From positions 1-64,000 of the forward strand of contig JAPLRR010000027.1 of the NCBI GenBank assembly GCA_026399075.1: 64,000 bases of DNA. Direction: 5' to 3'. Shown in pieces: positions 8,254 to 16,639 of the stretch. The position numbers and the translations under genes are program-made. The DNA comes from Methylococcales bacterium (lineage in GTDB: Bacteria > Pseudomonadota > Gammaproteobacteria > Methylococcales > Methylomonadaceae). The notes under the pieces are model-generated. The model was not told where the DNA came from and did not search any database. It was given only the letters and a program-made list of their open reading frames with translations. Each line of letters starts with the position of its first letter. The stretch's first letter is position 1.

Positions 8254-10272
8254 ATGCAGACTAGGAACTTGAAAGTGTTTTTTCTTAAATTAGAAAATTT
8301 TATTGCGCGGTATCGTCGCTTGGCCGTGGTAGTTTTTGCGGTGGTCATTATTCAAATTTTCGAATCCATACTTCTCTTTTATAAGTACGATTTGTTTACT
8401 GGCGGCTTTTTACAACCTTTTTCATATAAAACTTTTTCTGAACGCCTTATCTTTGTCGGCTTATCTTTGTGGTTCGATTTGTCATTAATCGGGCTATTGG
8501 CCAGCCTCTGGTTTGTAATCGCTGACAAACTGAATAAATATGGTCTGATCATCTATTATAGTTTTACCGCTATCGTAGTAGTGTTTGTTGGTATTTGGCT
8601 TGCCATCAAGTTTAAAGTGTTATCCTATTTCAGTGACACGCTAAACCTTCAAATTGTCAAAAATTTAGGGGGGGGCAGCTTAAAAGAAGCCCTACTTTAT
8701 ATCAGCAATGAAATTTTGTTGTTTATGGGAATTTTAAGTTTATTGATAGTTTGTTTGGTTTTGTTCATCAATTATTTGAAGGGTAGGACGTTTGTTAAGC
8801 GCTTCGCTGAAAATACGGTGGAACATAGGACTTATATGGAGCTTTTAGTTGCCCTTATCGTGCTGACACCTTTCATTACCCTATTCGTGTCCAATAATGA
8901 TTTTTATCGCTATGGTTTGGAAAAACAAATCGCTTATCGGCTTATCAGCCTAAGCCTTGATAAGTTGTCCGATTTTGATTTCGACGGTTATGGCAGCTTT
9001 TCATACCCAAAAGATAAGGCCATTTTTAATGCCCATATTTATCCAGAGGCATTTGATGTTCCAGGCAACGGGATTGATGAAGATGGCTTTCTGGGTGATG
9101 CGCTAATCAGCCCCATTGCCAGCGACAGCCTTGCTAAAATACAGCCCATACCGGGAAAAAATATTGTTTTGATTGTGCTGGAAAGCGCAAGGGTCGATTT
9201 GCTCGACCAGAAAATTAATGGCCGTTATGTGACCCCGGTCATGCGGGAAATTGCCAAAAATGGAAGCGTCATTAAACACGCCTATAGCCACACCGGCTAT
9301 ACCGTTACCTCAATAACGGCGATATTTAACAGGGATCCGGTAAACAACAAGCCAAAAATCACTTTGCTTAATTTCCTCCGTAGCGCCGGTTACGGAATCT
9401 CCATTATTTCAGGACAAGATGAGTCTTTTGGCAATGTGGCAGCAAATACAGGCATGAAAAACCCTGATACTGCTTATTTTGATGCAAGGACTGCGATCAA
9501 TGACCGGGTGTTTCCCAGCACTGAGCAAGGTAGCTTACGCCTGAGTGAAGAGCGTGTCGTGTCGCAGTTTCAAACGCGAATTGAGCAAGTGGACTTCACT
9601 AAGCCACAGTTTTTCTACTTAAATTTTCAAGCTGCCCACTTCCCTTATACCCACCCCAAAATGGCCAAACGGGTTATTGACAACCCGATCCCCCGCTCTG
9701 ACATTATTGAGGCCAATAAGGACTGGGTAGCTGCTAGCTACTGGAACGCCGTAGCCAATGCTGATTGGGCAGTTGGCAAAGTCATTGAAGCGTTAAATGC
9801 ACGGGGCATCCTCGACAAAACAACCCTGGTTATTTTAGGTGACCATGGCGAGTCTCTGTTTGACGACGGCTTTTTGGGTCATGGCCATTCCATTAATGAC
9901 ACCCAAACACAAATACCCCTGATTATCAATGACCCAACTATCGTGGCTGATGAGCCGATCGGCCAAATCGATGTTGCTGAAATGACCATCCGGTCTGCCT
10001 TAGGCTTGGATAATAAATGGTCAAACAGAAATAAAACCGTGTTCCAGTGGGTAGGCAGCTTATCCCAACCGACATTGATTGCCCATGTAAAACAGGATGG
10101 GGTTAGGACTTTGTTTGATTTTCGCTCTGAAGAAGTATTCTTTAGCGACCTGAAGTCATGGAAATCTTACCAAGAGGCGTTATCAGACCCTGTTTATAAA
10201 GACCGCGTGATAAACCTTATCCGGGAATGGGAGGCCTTACGTTGGGAAGAACATTTGGCAGAAAAGCCATAA
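8254..10272 (+). CDS. Membrane-anchored sulfatase / phosphoglycerol-transferase-like enzyme
   Basis: A 672-residue alkaline-phosphatase-superfamily protein. About five hydrophobic helices fill residues 20-210. The catalytic domain starts near 302 (KNIVLIVLESARVD, first metal ligands) with a Thr/Ser-rich nucleophile region at 347-356 (TGYTVTSITA) and a late metal motif ILGDHGESLFDDG. This layout is that of LtaS/OpgB/EptA-type enzymes that transfer phosphoglycerol or phosphoethanolamine onto envelope glycans or lipids; the substrate cannot be read from sequence. Between the membrane part and the catalytic part, residues 240-282 contain FDFDGYG and PGNGIDEDG, which resemble a degenerate calcium-binding or MopE-type Asp-rich repeat. 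It converges on the acyltransferase gene with a 7-base gap. Confidence 0.8.
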   Translation: MQTRNLKVFFLKLENFIARYRRLAVVVFAVVIIQIFESILLFYKYDLFTGGFLQPFSYKTFSERLIFVGLSLWFDLSLIGLLASLWFVIADKLNKYGLIIYYSFTAIVVVFVGIWLAIKFKVLSYFSDTLNLQIVKNLGGGSLKEALLYISNEILLFMGILSLLIVCLVLFINYLKGRTFVKRFAENTVEHRTYMELLVALIVLTPFITLFVSNNDFYRYGLEKQIAYRLISLSLDKLSDFDFDGYGSFSYPKDKAIFNAHIYPEAFDVPGNGIDEDGFLGDALISPIASDSLAKIQPIPGKNIVLIVLESARVDLLDQKINGRYVTPVMREIAKNGSVIKHAYSHTGYTVTSITAIFNRDPVNNKPKITLLNFLRSAGYGISIISGQDESFGNVAANTGMKNPDTAYFDARTAINDRVFPSTEQGSLRLSEERVVSQFQTRIEQVDFTKPQFFYLNFQAAHFPYTHPKMAKRVIDNPIPRSDIIEANKDWVAASYWNAVANADWAVGKVIEALNARGILDKTTLVILGDHGESLFDDGFLGHGHSINDTQTQIPLIINDPTIVADEPIGQIDVAEMTIRSALGLDNKWSNRNKTVFQWVGSLSQPTLIAHVKQDGVRTLFDFRSEEVFFSDLKSWKSYQEALSDPVYKDRVINLIREWEALRWEEHLAEKP

Positions 10273-10279
10273 ACCGCTG

Positions 10280-11374
10280 TTAGCCAAAAACGGCGCGTAG
10301 CCGTTTATCAAATAGCATCAATAAATAGGCGCACAAGGTGGAAAAAAGCAGACTGGCCAGCGCGGTTATATCATTTAACCAACTGAGGTGGTAGGTTTCT
10401 GCAATATTATGGAACAGCGAGCGCAGGAATCCATTAACCATAAACAAGTGGAACGATATGGTGCCATAAAATAGCAGTAGCCCTGTCATTACGCCCTTTT
10501 GGGACAAGGCTTTTAAGGCAATAATCGCTATTGCCAAAAATAATACGCTAAACGACAAGTCAGCTGCAATCCAAAAAATCGCATTAACATTCGCTAGTGT
10601 AAAAACGACTAAGGCTAACATCAAATACCGGATAGGCAGTTTTATTGCGGGTTGTAACGCCAGGATGATTCCCAAACAAACCACCGACAAATGACCAAAG
10701 ACGGTATGGTTTATGTTTAAGCCCTGTTGGATCAAGTAAGGGTTTACCAGCCACTCCAGTAAAAATGAACCACCGGAAACCAGTACAAAAAGTCCAACGC
10801 CGAACTTCCCATGGGCTTTTAGGAGCCACGGGTAAAGGACATAAACTTGCATGATAAAAGGGAGGAACCACCAAGGGCCCACAGGCATAAGGGCTTGTCT
10901 TGGGATAAAATTAGAGGCCAGTAAAACCTTCCAAAGTAGGCTGTCCCAATAAAGCACCTTTTGATTAGTCAAAAAGCTGGATTTAATACAAGCCAGCACA
11001 ATATAAACGGCCACACACAAAAGAAATGAAAAATAAATCTTAACAACCCTATTTTTAAAGAATTCGCCAATATTTAGGGATTGTTTTTGATATTTTAGGG
11101 TAAGTCCATAGGTGCTAAAAAATATAAATATCTGAACACCATAGTGTCCAAAATAGCTAAAAACGGCCCTTAAGAAGTTTTCTGGACTGATTTTTAGCGT
11201 TTGGTAAAAAGTCCAAAAAGTTTTCTGGGAATAGGCAAATTCATTTTCCCCTATAAGGGGCGTCAGATTATGGTAATAATTGTGCAGTACAATTAACAGA
11301 ATACCCACCCCTTTGAGCAGGGTTGTCTGTGTGCTTGAAAAATGCCCCATTTCAACTTTTAGCCGTTTTTTCAA
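10280..11374 (-). CDS. Integral-membrane acyltransferase (Acyltransferase_3 family)
   Basis: 364 residues with about ten hydrophobic helices. The N-terminal LLKGVGILLIVLHNYYHN holds the His (VLHN) that aligns with the catalytic His of OatA/NodX-type acyltransferases, and a typical FFSTYGLTL segment follows. These proteins acetylate or succinylate envelope polysaccharides, peptidoglycan or lipids. The longest frame starts with TTG at 11374, preceded by a GGGGGG run; an ATG at residue 9 (11350) lacks a clear ribosome site, so the start is uncertain. It converges with the sulfatase-like gene, and the pair may modify the same surface polymer (inference). Confidence 0.8.
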   Translation of the reverse strand: MKKRLKVEMGHFSSTQTTLLKGVGILLIVLHNYYHNLTPLIGENEFAYSQKTFWTFYQTLKISPENFLRAVFSYFGHYGVQIFIFFSTYGLTLKYQKQSLNIGEFFKNRVVKIYFSFLLCVAVYIVLACIKSSFLTNQKVLYWDSLLWKVLLASNFIPRQALMPVGPWWFLPFIMQVYVLYPWLLKAHGKFGVGLFVLVSGGSFLLEWLVNPYLIQQGLNINHTVFGHLSVVCLGIILALQPAIKLPIRYLMLALVVFTLANVNAIFWIAADLSFSVLFLAIAIIALKALSQKGVMTGLLLFYGTISFHLFMVNGFLRSLFHNIAETYHLSWLNDITALASLLFSTLCAYLLMLFDKRLRAVFG

Positions 11375-11502
11375 AATACCCCCCGACTTTTACCAACACC
11401 CTCAATAGTAAACGGACACTTTCGCGGTTAAGACTACTTTAAATGAGGCTGATGACATCATGTTTGCTATGAAGTCACCCACCCTAAAAAGCCGGAAAAA
11501 TC

Positions 11503-11543
11503 AGGTAGCCCTTCGACCCATAAAATTGCCTTGGCAGCTACCT
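11503..11543 (-). terminator. Structured hairpin, probable terminator of the adenylation operon
   Basis: On the minus strand AGGTAGC pairs with GCTACCT. The 27-base interior contains a small inner TGCC/GGCA hairpin, and GATTTTT follows the outer stem. It sits about 95 bases past the stop of the acyl-CoA-dehydrogenase-like gene, so a terminator is the simplest reading. It is also about 130 bases ahead of the acyltransferase start, where a leader RNA could sit. It matches no riboswitch consensus I know. Confidence 0.45.
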
Positions 11544-11638
11544 AGCTGGATTTCACAATCCCAATAAAGCCAACTGGGGTTGCAAAATAACATAATAAAT
11601 GCAATACCTTGAGGCTTGCGATCCTATTGGGGCCGCGA

Positions 11639-12715
11639 TTATTTATAACCATCACCAGTCCCCAACAAAGCCGCGATAATATTTTTTTGGATTTCAGATG
11701 AACCTGAAAACAGGCGGCTAGACAAGGCATCGTTGACCAAGCCAGCCATTGGGCTACCGACGGTCAAAGCATTGCTACCCATGATTTGTACCGCATCCAA
11801 ACTCGATTGCAAAAATGCCTCGGCGGCGAATAATTTGGTTTGGGCACTGGCTAGGGTGATGCGCTGATGCCTGTCTTTAAGGCGGGCGCATTCATGCACC
11901 CAAAGCTTGGCAGTGTCCAACCTTAACCGCATGTCGGCAATTTTATGGCTGATGGCCTGGTTTTTACCTAAATGGACACCACCAACTTTACGCTCTCGGC
12001 TAAATTTGACGACCTTATCCAATTGCCAGTCCATAACACCACATAAACCGGCAAACACAAATGCCCGCTCCAGTTCTAAAGCCTGCTGGATCATGATGTT
12101 TCCTGAGGCGGTTTTACCCAATTGCCTAGAATGTGGTATCAGGGCATGCTCCAGAATGACATCACCCATAGTCGCAGTCTGGCAACCCGACACTTGGGGG
12201 GCATCAAGAAACTTAACGCCTATATCATCATTATGGACAATAAAAGCCGACAATTTATTGTCCAGTCTGGCATAGACCACTAACAAATCGGCAATTGGTG
12301 TATTGGTGATGTAGCGCTTGTGGCCGTCCAGCACAAAACCCGCTTCAGTAGAAATGGCGGTCATTTCCAAGCCATTAAGGTCAGAACCTGCTTGCGGTTC
12401 GGTAATGGCGTGGCCTCCCAGAAGCTGGCCCGTCATTAATTGGCGCAAATAGGCCGCCTGTTGTTCGGCATTACCATAATTTAGGATCGGGAACACTGAA
12501 CCCCAAAGGTGGGCGTTGATGGATAACAATAGGCCAGGGTCAACGCAAGCCTTGCCTAGCGCCTCATGCGCACTTACCAGATCGGCAAAACCGTTGCCCT
12601 TGCCACCGTAATTTTCTGGGATGGCATGCAATAAAAGCCCCTGATTGGCGCAATAGAGCAACCGTTGCCGCGAAGCCGAGGCATTACCTACGCACGGGAG
12701 TATATCCATTGCCAT
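11639..12715 (-). CDS. Acyl-CoA-dehydrogenase-like flavoprotein of a biosynthetic operon
   Basis: A 358-residue flavin dehydrogenase. ITEPQAGSDLNG (about 104-115) and the C-terminal FSGSSEIQKNIIA are family landmarks. The MCAD-type catalytic Glu (the E of the usual EYP) is replaced by Gly in VGSPMAG, but residues 213-217 (LELER) place a Glu (216) where isovaleryl-CoA dehydrogenase keeps its base. It therefore looks active with an IVD-like geometry, like the prolyl-carrier-protein dehydrogenases of pyrrole-containing natural products. Its ATG begins directly after the TGA of the adenylation gene (TGAATG). With the upstream adenylation enzyme and carrier protein, it probably oxidises a carrier-bound aminoacyl or acyl group. 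A free acyl-CoA substrate is the alternative. Confidence 0.82.
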   Translation of the reverse strand: MAMDILPCVGNASASRQRLLYCANQGLLLHAIPENYGGKGNGFADLVSAHEALGKACVDPGLLLSINAHLWGSVFPILNYGNAEQQAAYLRQLMTGQLLGGHAITEPQAGSDLNGLEMTAISTEAGFVLDGHKRYITNTPIADLLVVYARLDNKLSAFIVHNDDIGVKFLDAPQVSGCQTATMGDVILEHALIPHSRQLGKTASGNIMIQQALELERAFVFAGLCGVMDWQLDKVVKFSRERKVGGVHLGKNQAISHKIADMRLRLDTAKLWVHECARLKDRHQRITLASAQTKLFAAEAFLQSSLDAVQIMGSNALTVGSPMAGLVNDALSSRLFSGSSEIQKNIIAALLGTGDGYK

Positions 12716-14161
12716 TCAATTTTTCTCCAGTAAATACAGCAATGCCTGATAGTCGGTTTTGCCGTTAGATAAATAGGGTAACGCATCCAGAGCGATAATT
12801 TTACTGGGCTGCATATAGGCAGGTAATCCTTGTTTGATTGGCTTTACAATCGTCTCTAGTTTCGCACCTGGTTTTAGCACCACTACAGCAGCGGGACGCT
12901 GGCCGCTAGTGCTGTCCGGGATACCGATAACAGCGCAATTGGCAACTTCTGGGCAGCTTAACAAGACGGCTTCAATTTCAGAAGGCTCCACCCTATAGCC
13001 AGAACATTTTAGCATCCGGTCGAGTCGGCCATGATAGCAATATTCGCCCTGCCCATTTAGCGACACTTTATCGCCTGTATTATAAAAATCATCAGCCGAT
13101 AATGCCGATCCCAGCTTGCCTTGTTGCCAGTAGCCGGACAAGTTATTGGCGCTTTGCACGCGTAACTCACCGGTTTTTTCATCAATTTCCAACAACGCAC
13201 CACAAGCTGGATAACCGATGGGGATAGCCTGCTCCGGTTGAAGCCGTTCGCGGTCTATTGGCCAATAACAACAGACATTGGTTTCTGTGGGGCCATACAG
13301 ATTATAAAACTGCACAGTCGGTAGTAATTCGCATAGTGTTATCAATTGGGGTGTAGGGAACACCTCGCCAGCAAATAGCACGGTTTTTAGATCTGGAAGC
13401 GGTGTTGTCTTTAAAGCACCTTTAAGTGCGATAAAACCCAGTAAAGATGGCACGGTGTAAAAGACACTGATGCGCTGTTCTTGCAACCAAGCGGTTAAAC
13501 GGCTTGGCGATAAGGTTAGGCTAGCGGGCATAAAATTGACAGTGGCGCCACAACTTAAGCAACTAAACAAATCGAAAATAGACAAATCAAAATGAAAGGG
13601 CGCCAGTGAAGCAATCCGCTCCAAAGGGCTGAGAGTAAATGTGCTGGCTGCCCAGTTGGCAAAATTTGCCAATGCCCTGTGGCTTAAAGCAACACCTTTA
13701 GGAGTACCTGTGGAACCTGAGGTATAGAGTATTGCCGCTATGGATTCAGGATTGGCTGTCGCCAAAATTTGGCTGCCGGATGGTGCAAAATCAGCTTGGC
13801 CTATATCCAGCCAAAGTTCTGGCGATTCTAGCCAGTCCGGACAGGCGCCTTTGCCGATAATACATCCTGGGGCGGCATCATTTATGATGTAATTTAAGCG
13901 ATGGGGCGGATTCTTCATATCAAGCGGAATGTAACAGGCATCCACGCCCAATACCGCGAATACGGCTATTGTGGCATCAATCCCGCGATCCAAGGCAATA
14001 ACAACCCGTGGCCTAGGGATTTTCACCGCCGCCAGACAACTGCTTAATTGGTAAATCCGCTGCATAAGCTGTTGGTAGCTAAGCTGCTGCTGGCCTTCAA
14101 TAAGGGCAATCGCCTCGGGTGTTTCGAGGCAACGCTGCTTAAAGGCTGATAACAATGGCAT
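12716..14161 (-). CDS. Stand-alone adenylation enzyme (aminoacyl/acyl-AMP ligase, prolyl-ligase-like)
   Basis: 481 residues with the complete ANL core: A3 LYTSGSTGTPKG (145-156), A4 FHFDLSIFD (189-197), A5 YGPTETNVC (289-297), YNTGD, GRLDRMLKCSGYRVEP, and the A10 lysine in LSNGKTDY. It has no fused carrier domain. The Asp in A4 (FDLS) is the residue that binds an alpha-amino group in amino-acid-activating domains. TETNVC is, from memory, also seen in L-prolyl-AMP ligases such as PigI/PltF. Activation of an amino acid, possibly proline, and loading onto the adjacent carrier protein is therefore the best guess. Substrate identity is inference. Confidence 0.82.
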   Translation of the reverse strand: MPLLSAFKQRCLETPEAIALIEGQQQLSYQQLMQRIYQLSSCLAAVKIPRPRVVIALDRGIDATIAVFAVLGVDACYIPLDMKNPPHRLNYIINDAAPGCIIGKGACPDWLESPELWLDIGQADFAPSGSQILATANPESIAAILYTSGSTGTPKGVALSHRALANFANWAASTFTLSPLERIASLAPFHFDLSIFDLFSCLSCGATVNFMPASLTLSPSRLTAWLQEQRISVFYTVPSLLGFIALKGALKTTPLPDLKTVLFAGEVFPTPQLITLCELLPTVQFYNLYGPTETNVCCYWPIDRERLQPEQAIPIGYPACGALLEIDEKTGELRVQSANNLSGYWQQGKLGSALSADDFYNTGDKVSLNGQGEYCYHGRLDRMLKCSGYRVEPSEIEAVLLSCPEVANCAVIGIPDSTSGQRPAAVVVLKPGAKLETIVKPIKQGLPAYMQPSKIIALDALPYLSNGKTDYQALLYLLEKN

Positions 14162-14215
14162 AAGCTTGGGAAATTATCTGCTGAAAATCTGGCTGTTTAA
14201 GCTTGCCAAACCCAG

Positions 14216-15547
14216 TCATTCGGGTTCCCCCAACAGCTGCGCCAACACCACTTGGTGCAGTTGTGCCATTTGTTCTACATTGCTGGTAGGCTCGGCAAAG
14301 TTATAACTTAAGGTTAGCTGGTTTTGATAAATACAACTCAAAAAAGCCAAACCGGGAGGTGTCGTGACCTGACAGGCATAAAAAAGATCCGTTATTGTTG
14401 CCCCAGGGAAACTATCAGAAGGAACATCCATACGGCCAACATCAGAAAACCAAAAGGAACTTCGTTCTTTACCCGAGCCATAAGACAGGCGCAGGGTTTT
14501 GCCATATTCAGCCAGTGACAACCAACTCCCGGCCCACATCAAAGGCAAAAACGCATAATCCATTTGCTGGCGGATAACATTGGCATTTTGCTGTTTCAAA
14601 TGGGCAAATAATGCTTTACGGTCTTGCACCACAGCACGGGGTGCTTGCGCAAACAATGCGCAAATATGGTTGCCAGTCATGGGTGCCATGGCCCGTTGCT
14701 TACGTAAATTGAAGGCATAAGGCACACAATAGGCGGCGCCATCACTATTGGGGTGCATTATTTCCAACGCCCGCATCAGGCAACCGATGTAATAAAGGCT
14801 AGTGCCCGTCAAGCCAACCTGTTCTTTGGCCAGTTTTAGCACCTGATTGGTTTGTGCCACGCTCAGTTTTTGAATGCTGTAATTCATGCGCTGCGGGGCT
14901 AGGCCGCTATGAAAGGGTTGGATGCTTTCCAAGCTATCCAGCTGGTCTATATAACGCTTGCCCTTCCAAAGCAGATTAATTTTTTGCCACCACCGATATT
15001 TCCCCAATTGCACATCCACTAAAGGGGGCGTAACGGGTAAGCCAAATTGTTGGCGCTGCACTTCATCTGTTGTACATAGATATTTAAGGATAAGGTCGGC
15101 GCTACGCGCATCCCCAAACACATGCATCCAACGGATAAAAAATATATGCTGTGTCACTCCCGTCAACAGGTGAAACTCAATGGGTGCGGCAAACTCCCTC
15201 GCCTGTTTATGGTTAATGATGGTATCAATTGTCTGTTGCTGAAAATCCGCTTCAAGTTTATTTTCAGGGCAATGATGCAGGAAAAATACTGGGGGTGGAT
15301 TATCACGCTTGCACCAATAATGGCGCTTGCCAATTTGTTGCAGACTGGACAGCGCAACAGGAAATCGCTGGCAAAATTCATTTATCCGTTGCTCCAGCAT
15401 GGCTATATCCGGGGCTTTGCTTAGCCTCAGGGCAAAACAACCAAAATTGCCGGCCAAGCCGTCTTTGCGGATTTCTTCATCCATGGCCAAGGTAAAGCTA
15501 TCAGCCGGATTAAGTTTTTCCAGAATGTCTTCCTTACTGATGCTCAT
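14216..15547 (-). CDS. Condensation-domain-like acyltransferase
   Basis: 443 residues that read like a stand-alone NRPS condensation or WS/DGAT-type CoA-dependent acyltransferase. Residues 139-153 (RWMHVFGDARSADLI) contain HxxxD (His142, Asp146), equivalent to the second His and Asp of HHxxxDG, but the first His is Met and the Gly is Ala. A second part with NLRKQRAM and TGNHICALF is compatible with the C-terminal half of the fold. Its ATG overlaps the carrier-protein stop by four bases (ATGA), so the two are translated together. It may release or transfer the carrier-bound acyl group to an alcohol or amine. The acceptor is unknown. Confidence 0.65.
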   Translation of the reverse strand: MSISKEDILEKLNPADSFTLAMDEEIRKDGLAGNFGCFALRLSKAPDIAMLEQRINEFCQRFPVALSSLQQIGKRHYWCKRDNPPPVFFLHHCPENKLEADFQQQTIDTIINHKQAREFAAPIEFHLLTGVTQHIFFIRWMHVFGDARSADLILKYLCTTDEVQRQQFGLPVTPPLVDVQLGKYRWWQKINLLWKGKRYIDQLDSLESIQPFHSGLAPQRMNYSIQKLSVAQTNQVLKLAKEQVGLTGTSLYYIGCLMRALEIMHPNSDGAAYCVPYAFNLRKQRAMAPMTGNHICALFAQAPRAVVQDRKALFAHLKQQNANVIRQQMDYAFLPLMWAGSWLSLAEYGKTLRLSYGSGKERSSFWFSDVGRMDVPSDSFPGATITDLFYACQVTTPPGLAFLSCIYQNQLTLSYNFAEPTSNVEQMAQLHQVVLAQLLGEPE

Positions 15548-15783
15548 CCTTTTTTATGCCGTAAGATCCATTGTTCCAGTGCGTTAAGAGATTGCACATT
15601 GCTGGGTTCAATTTCAGTGTCAGGCAAAGTCACGCCATATTCATTCTCAATAAACATGATTAGTCGCATTATCCCCATACTGTCTAAACCCGCCTCCAGA
15701 AGATCGTCATCATCGCTAAACTGTCCTGGTTCAGCGACAAAAATAAGCTCTTGGAAGATAAAATCGCGTAGCTTCTTTTTCAT
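15544..15783 (-). CDS. Acyl/peptidyl carrier protein
   Basis: A 79-residue carrier protein with the phosphopantetheine attachment motif AGLDSMGIM (Ser35) at the start of helix 2, and normal acidic character. It is the first gene of the leftward four-gene operon and overlaps the condensation-like gene by four bases. It likely accepts the residue activated by the stand-alone adenylation enzyme two genes downstream. It is distinct from the housekeeping AcpP, which would sit with fab genes. Confidence 0.9.
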   Translation of the reverse strand: MKKKLRDFIFQELIFVAEPGQFSDDDDLLEAGLDSMGIMRLIMFIENEYGVTLPDTEIEPSNVQSLNALEQWILRHKKG

Positions 15784-15796
15784 AGTTTTTGTAAGG

Positions 15797-15812
15797 TATA
15801 CTAAATAGTATA
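15797..15812. promoter_or_regulatory. Perfect inverted repeat, candidate operator or promoter element
   Basis: TATACT-AAAT-AGTATA, a 6+4+6 perfect palindrome 14 bases upstream of the carrier-protein ATG and within the 194-base divergent region that also serves the dehydratase gene. Each half resembles a -10 box. Its position suggests a repressor site or an overlapping promoter for the adenylation operon. No regulator gene is adjacent. Confidence 0.35.
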
Positions 15813-15977
15813 TGATAGTCCATTAAAGCCCCATTCGTCATCAGTATTCAAGATCGCCGATATTTTAACAGTTTGGTTTCAATGGGCTTACAAGGGAAAA
15901 TTTATTGGATGCGTCACTAAATATCAACCCATTCCAGTGTCTATTATGGACACATAATTCCGGTTTTAATCAACCCA

Positions 15978-16418
15978 ATGAACACCATTGCTATCGAAGA
16001 ATTGCTGCCCCATGCCGGTAAAATGATCTTACTAAACAGGGTGTTGGCTTTTGATGACGAAAACATGGTGGCTGAAGTGATCGTCCGTGATGACGGCTTG
16101 TTTGGTGACGGTCACACAGTGCCTGCGTGGTTAGGTATGGAATACATGGCGCAAACCATCGCAGCACACGGCGGCATGCACCGCCGCTTGGCTGAAATGC
16201 CGATTAACCTTGGCTTTTTATTGGGCAGCAGGCGCTATGAATGTAACGTGGGCACTTTTGCCATTGGCACTGTGCTGGCTGTTAGCGTCCATAGGCTAGT
16301 CTTGGATCAGGGCTTAGGGGTATTTGATTGCCGTGTTACAGCTGATGGGATATTAGCAACCGCCAAACTGAATGTCTATCAGCCTGATAACGCAGTGAAC
16401 CGCATTATGACTATCTAA
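15978..16418 (+). CDS. Hotdog-fold 3-hydroxyacyl-ACP dehydratase (ApeP-like)
   Basis: 146 residues beginning IEELLPHAGKMILLNRVLAFD, the signature N-terminus of the ApeP-type dehydratases that work with aryl-polyene ketosynthases. MEYMAQTIAAHGGMH follows as the central hotdog helix. The enzyme would remove water from a 3-hydroxyacyl-ACP during chain extension. It is the first gene of the rightward unit, 221 bases before a matching ketosynthase and divergent from the carrier-protein operon. No ketoreductase, acyl-carrier partner of ApeE/F type or exporter accompanies it here. Confidence 0.85.
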   Translation: MNTIAIEELLPHAGKMILLNRVLAFDDENMVAEVIVRDDGLFGDGHTVPAWLGMEYMAQTIAAHGGMHRRLAEMPINLGFLLGSRRYECNVGTFAIGTVLAVSVHRLVLDQGLGVFDCRVTADGILATAKLNVYQPDNAVNRIMTI

Positions 16419-16435
16419 GGCCTTGCTTACTAAAG

Positions 16436-16454
16436 GCCACGCCTAGTGCGTGGC
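16436..16454. repeat. Hairpin GCCACGC/GCGTGGC between dehydratase and ketosynthase
   Basis: A 7-base perfect stem with loop CTAGT, 18 bases after the dehydratase stop. It has no T run, so it is not a classical terminator. It could stabilise the upstream mRNA 3' end or attenuate read-through into the ketosynthase gene. Confidence 0.35.
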
Positions 16455-16639
16455 TGGAAAAGCCATATTAACACCAAAATTAAACCTGTTTTAATCCAAC
16501 TGGCGACCCCTGCCAAGGGCTAAGCCGCGCAACGTGGTCATATTCATCAGCCCTAGATCATATTGCGCTTGCAAAATTCACCAGCTAACAAAACGGTTTA
16601 TCCAACAGGTAATTATTTTTTAATCGGGGGAGAGTATTG

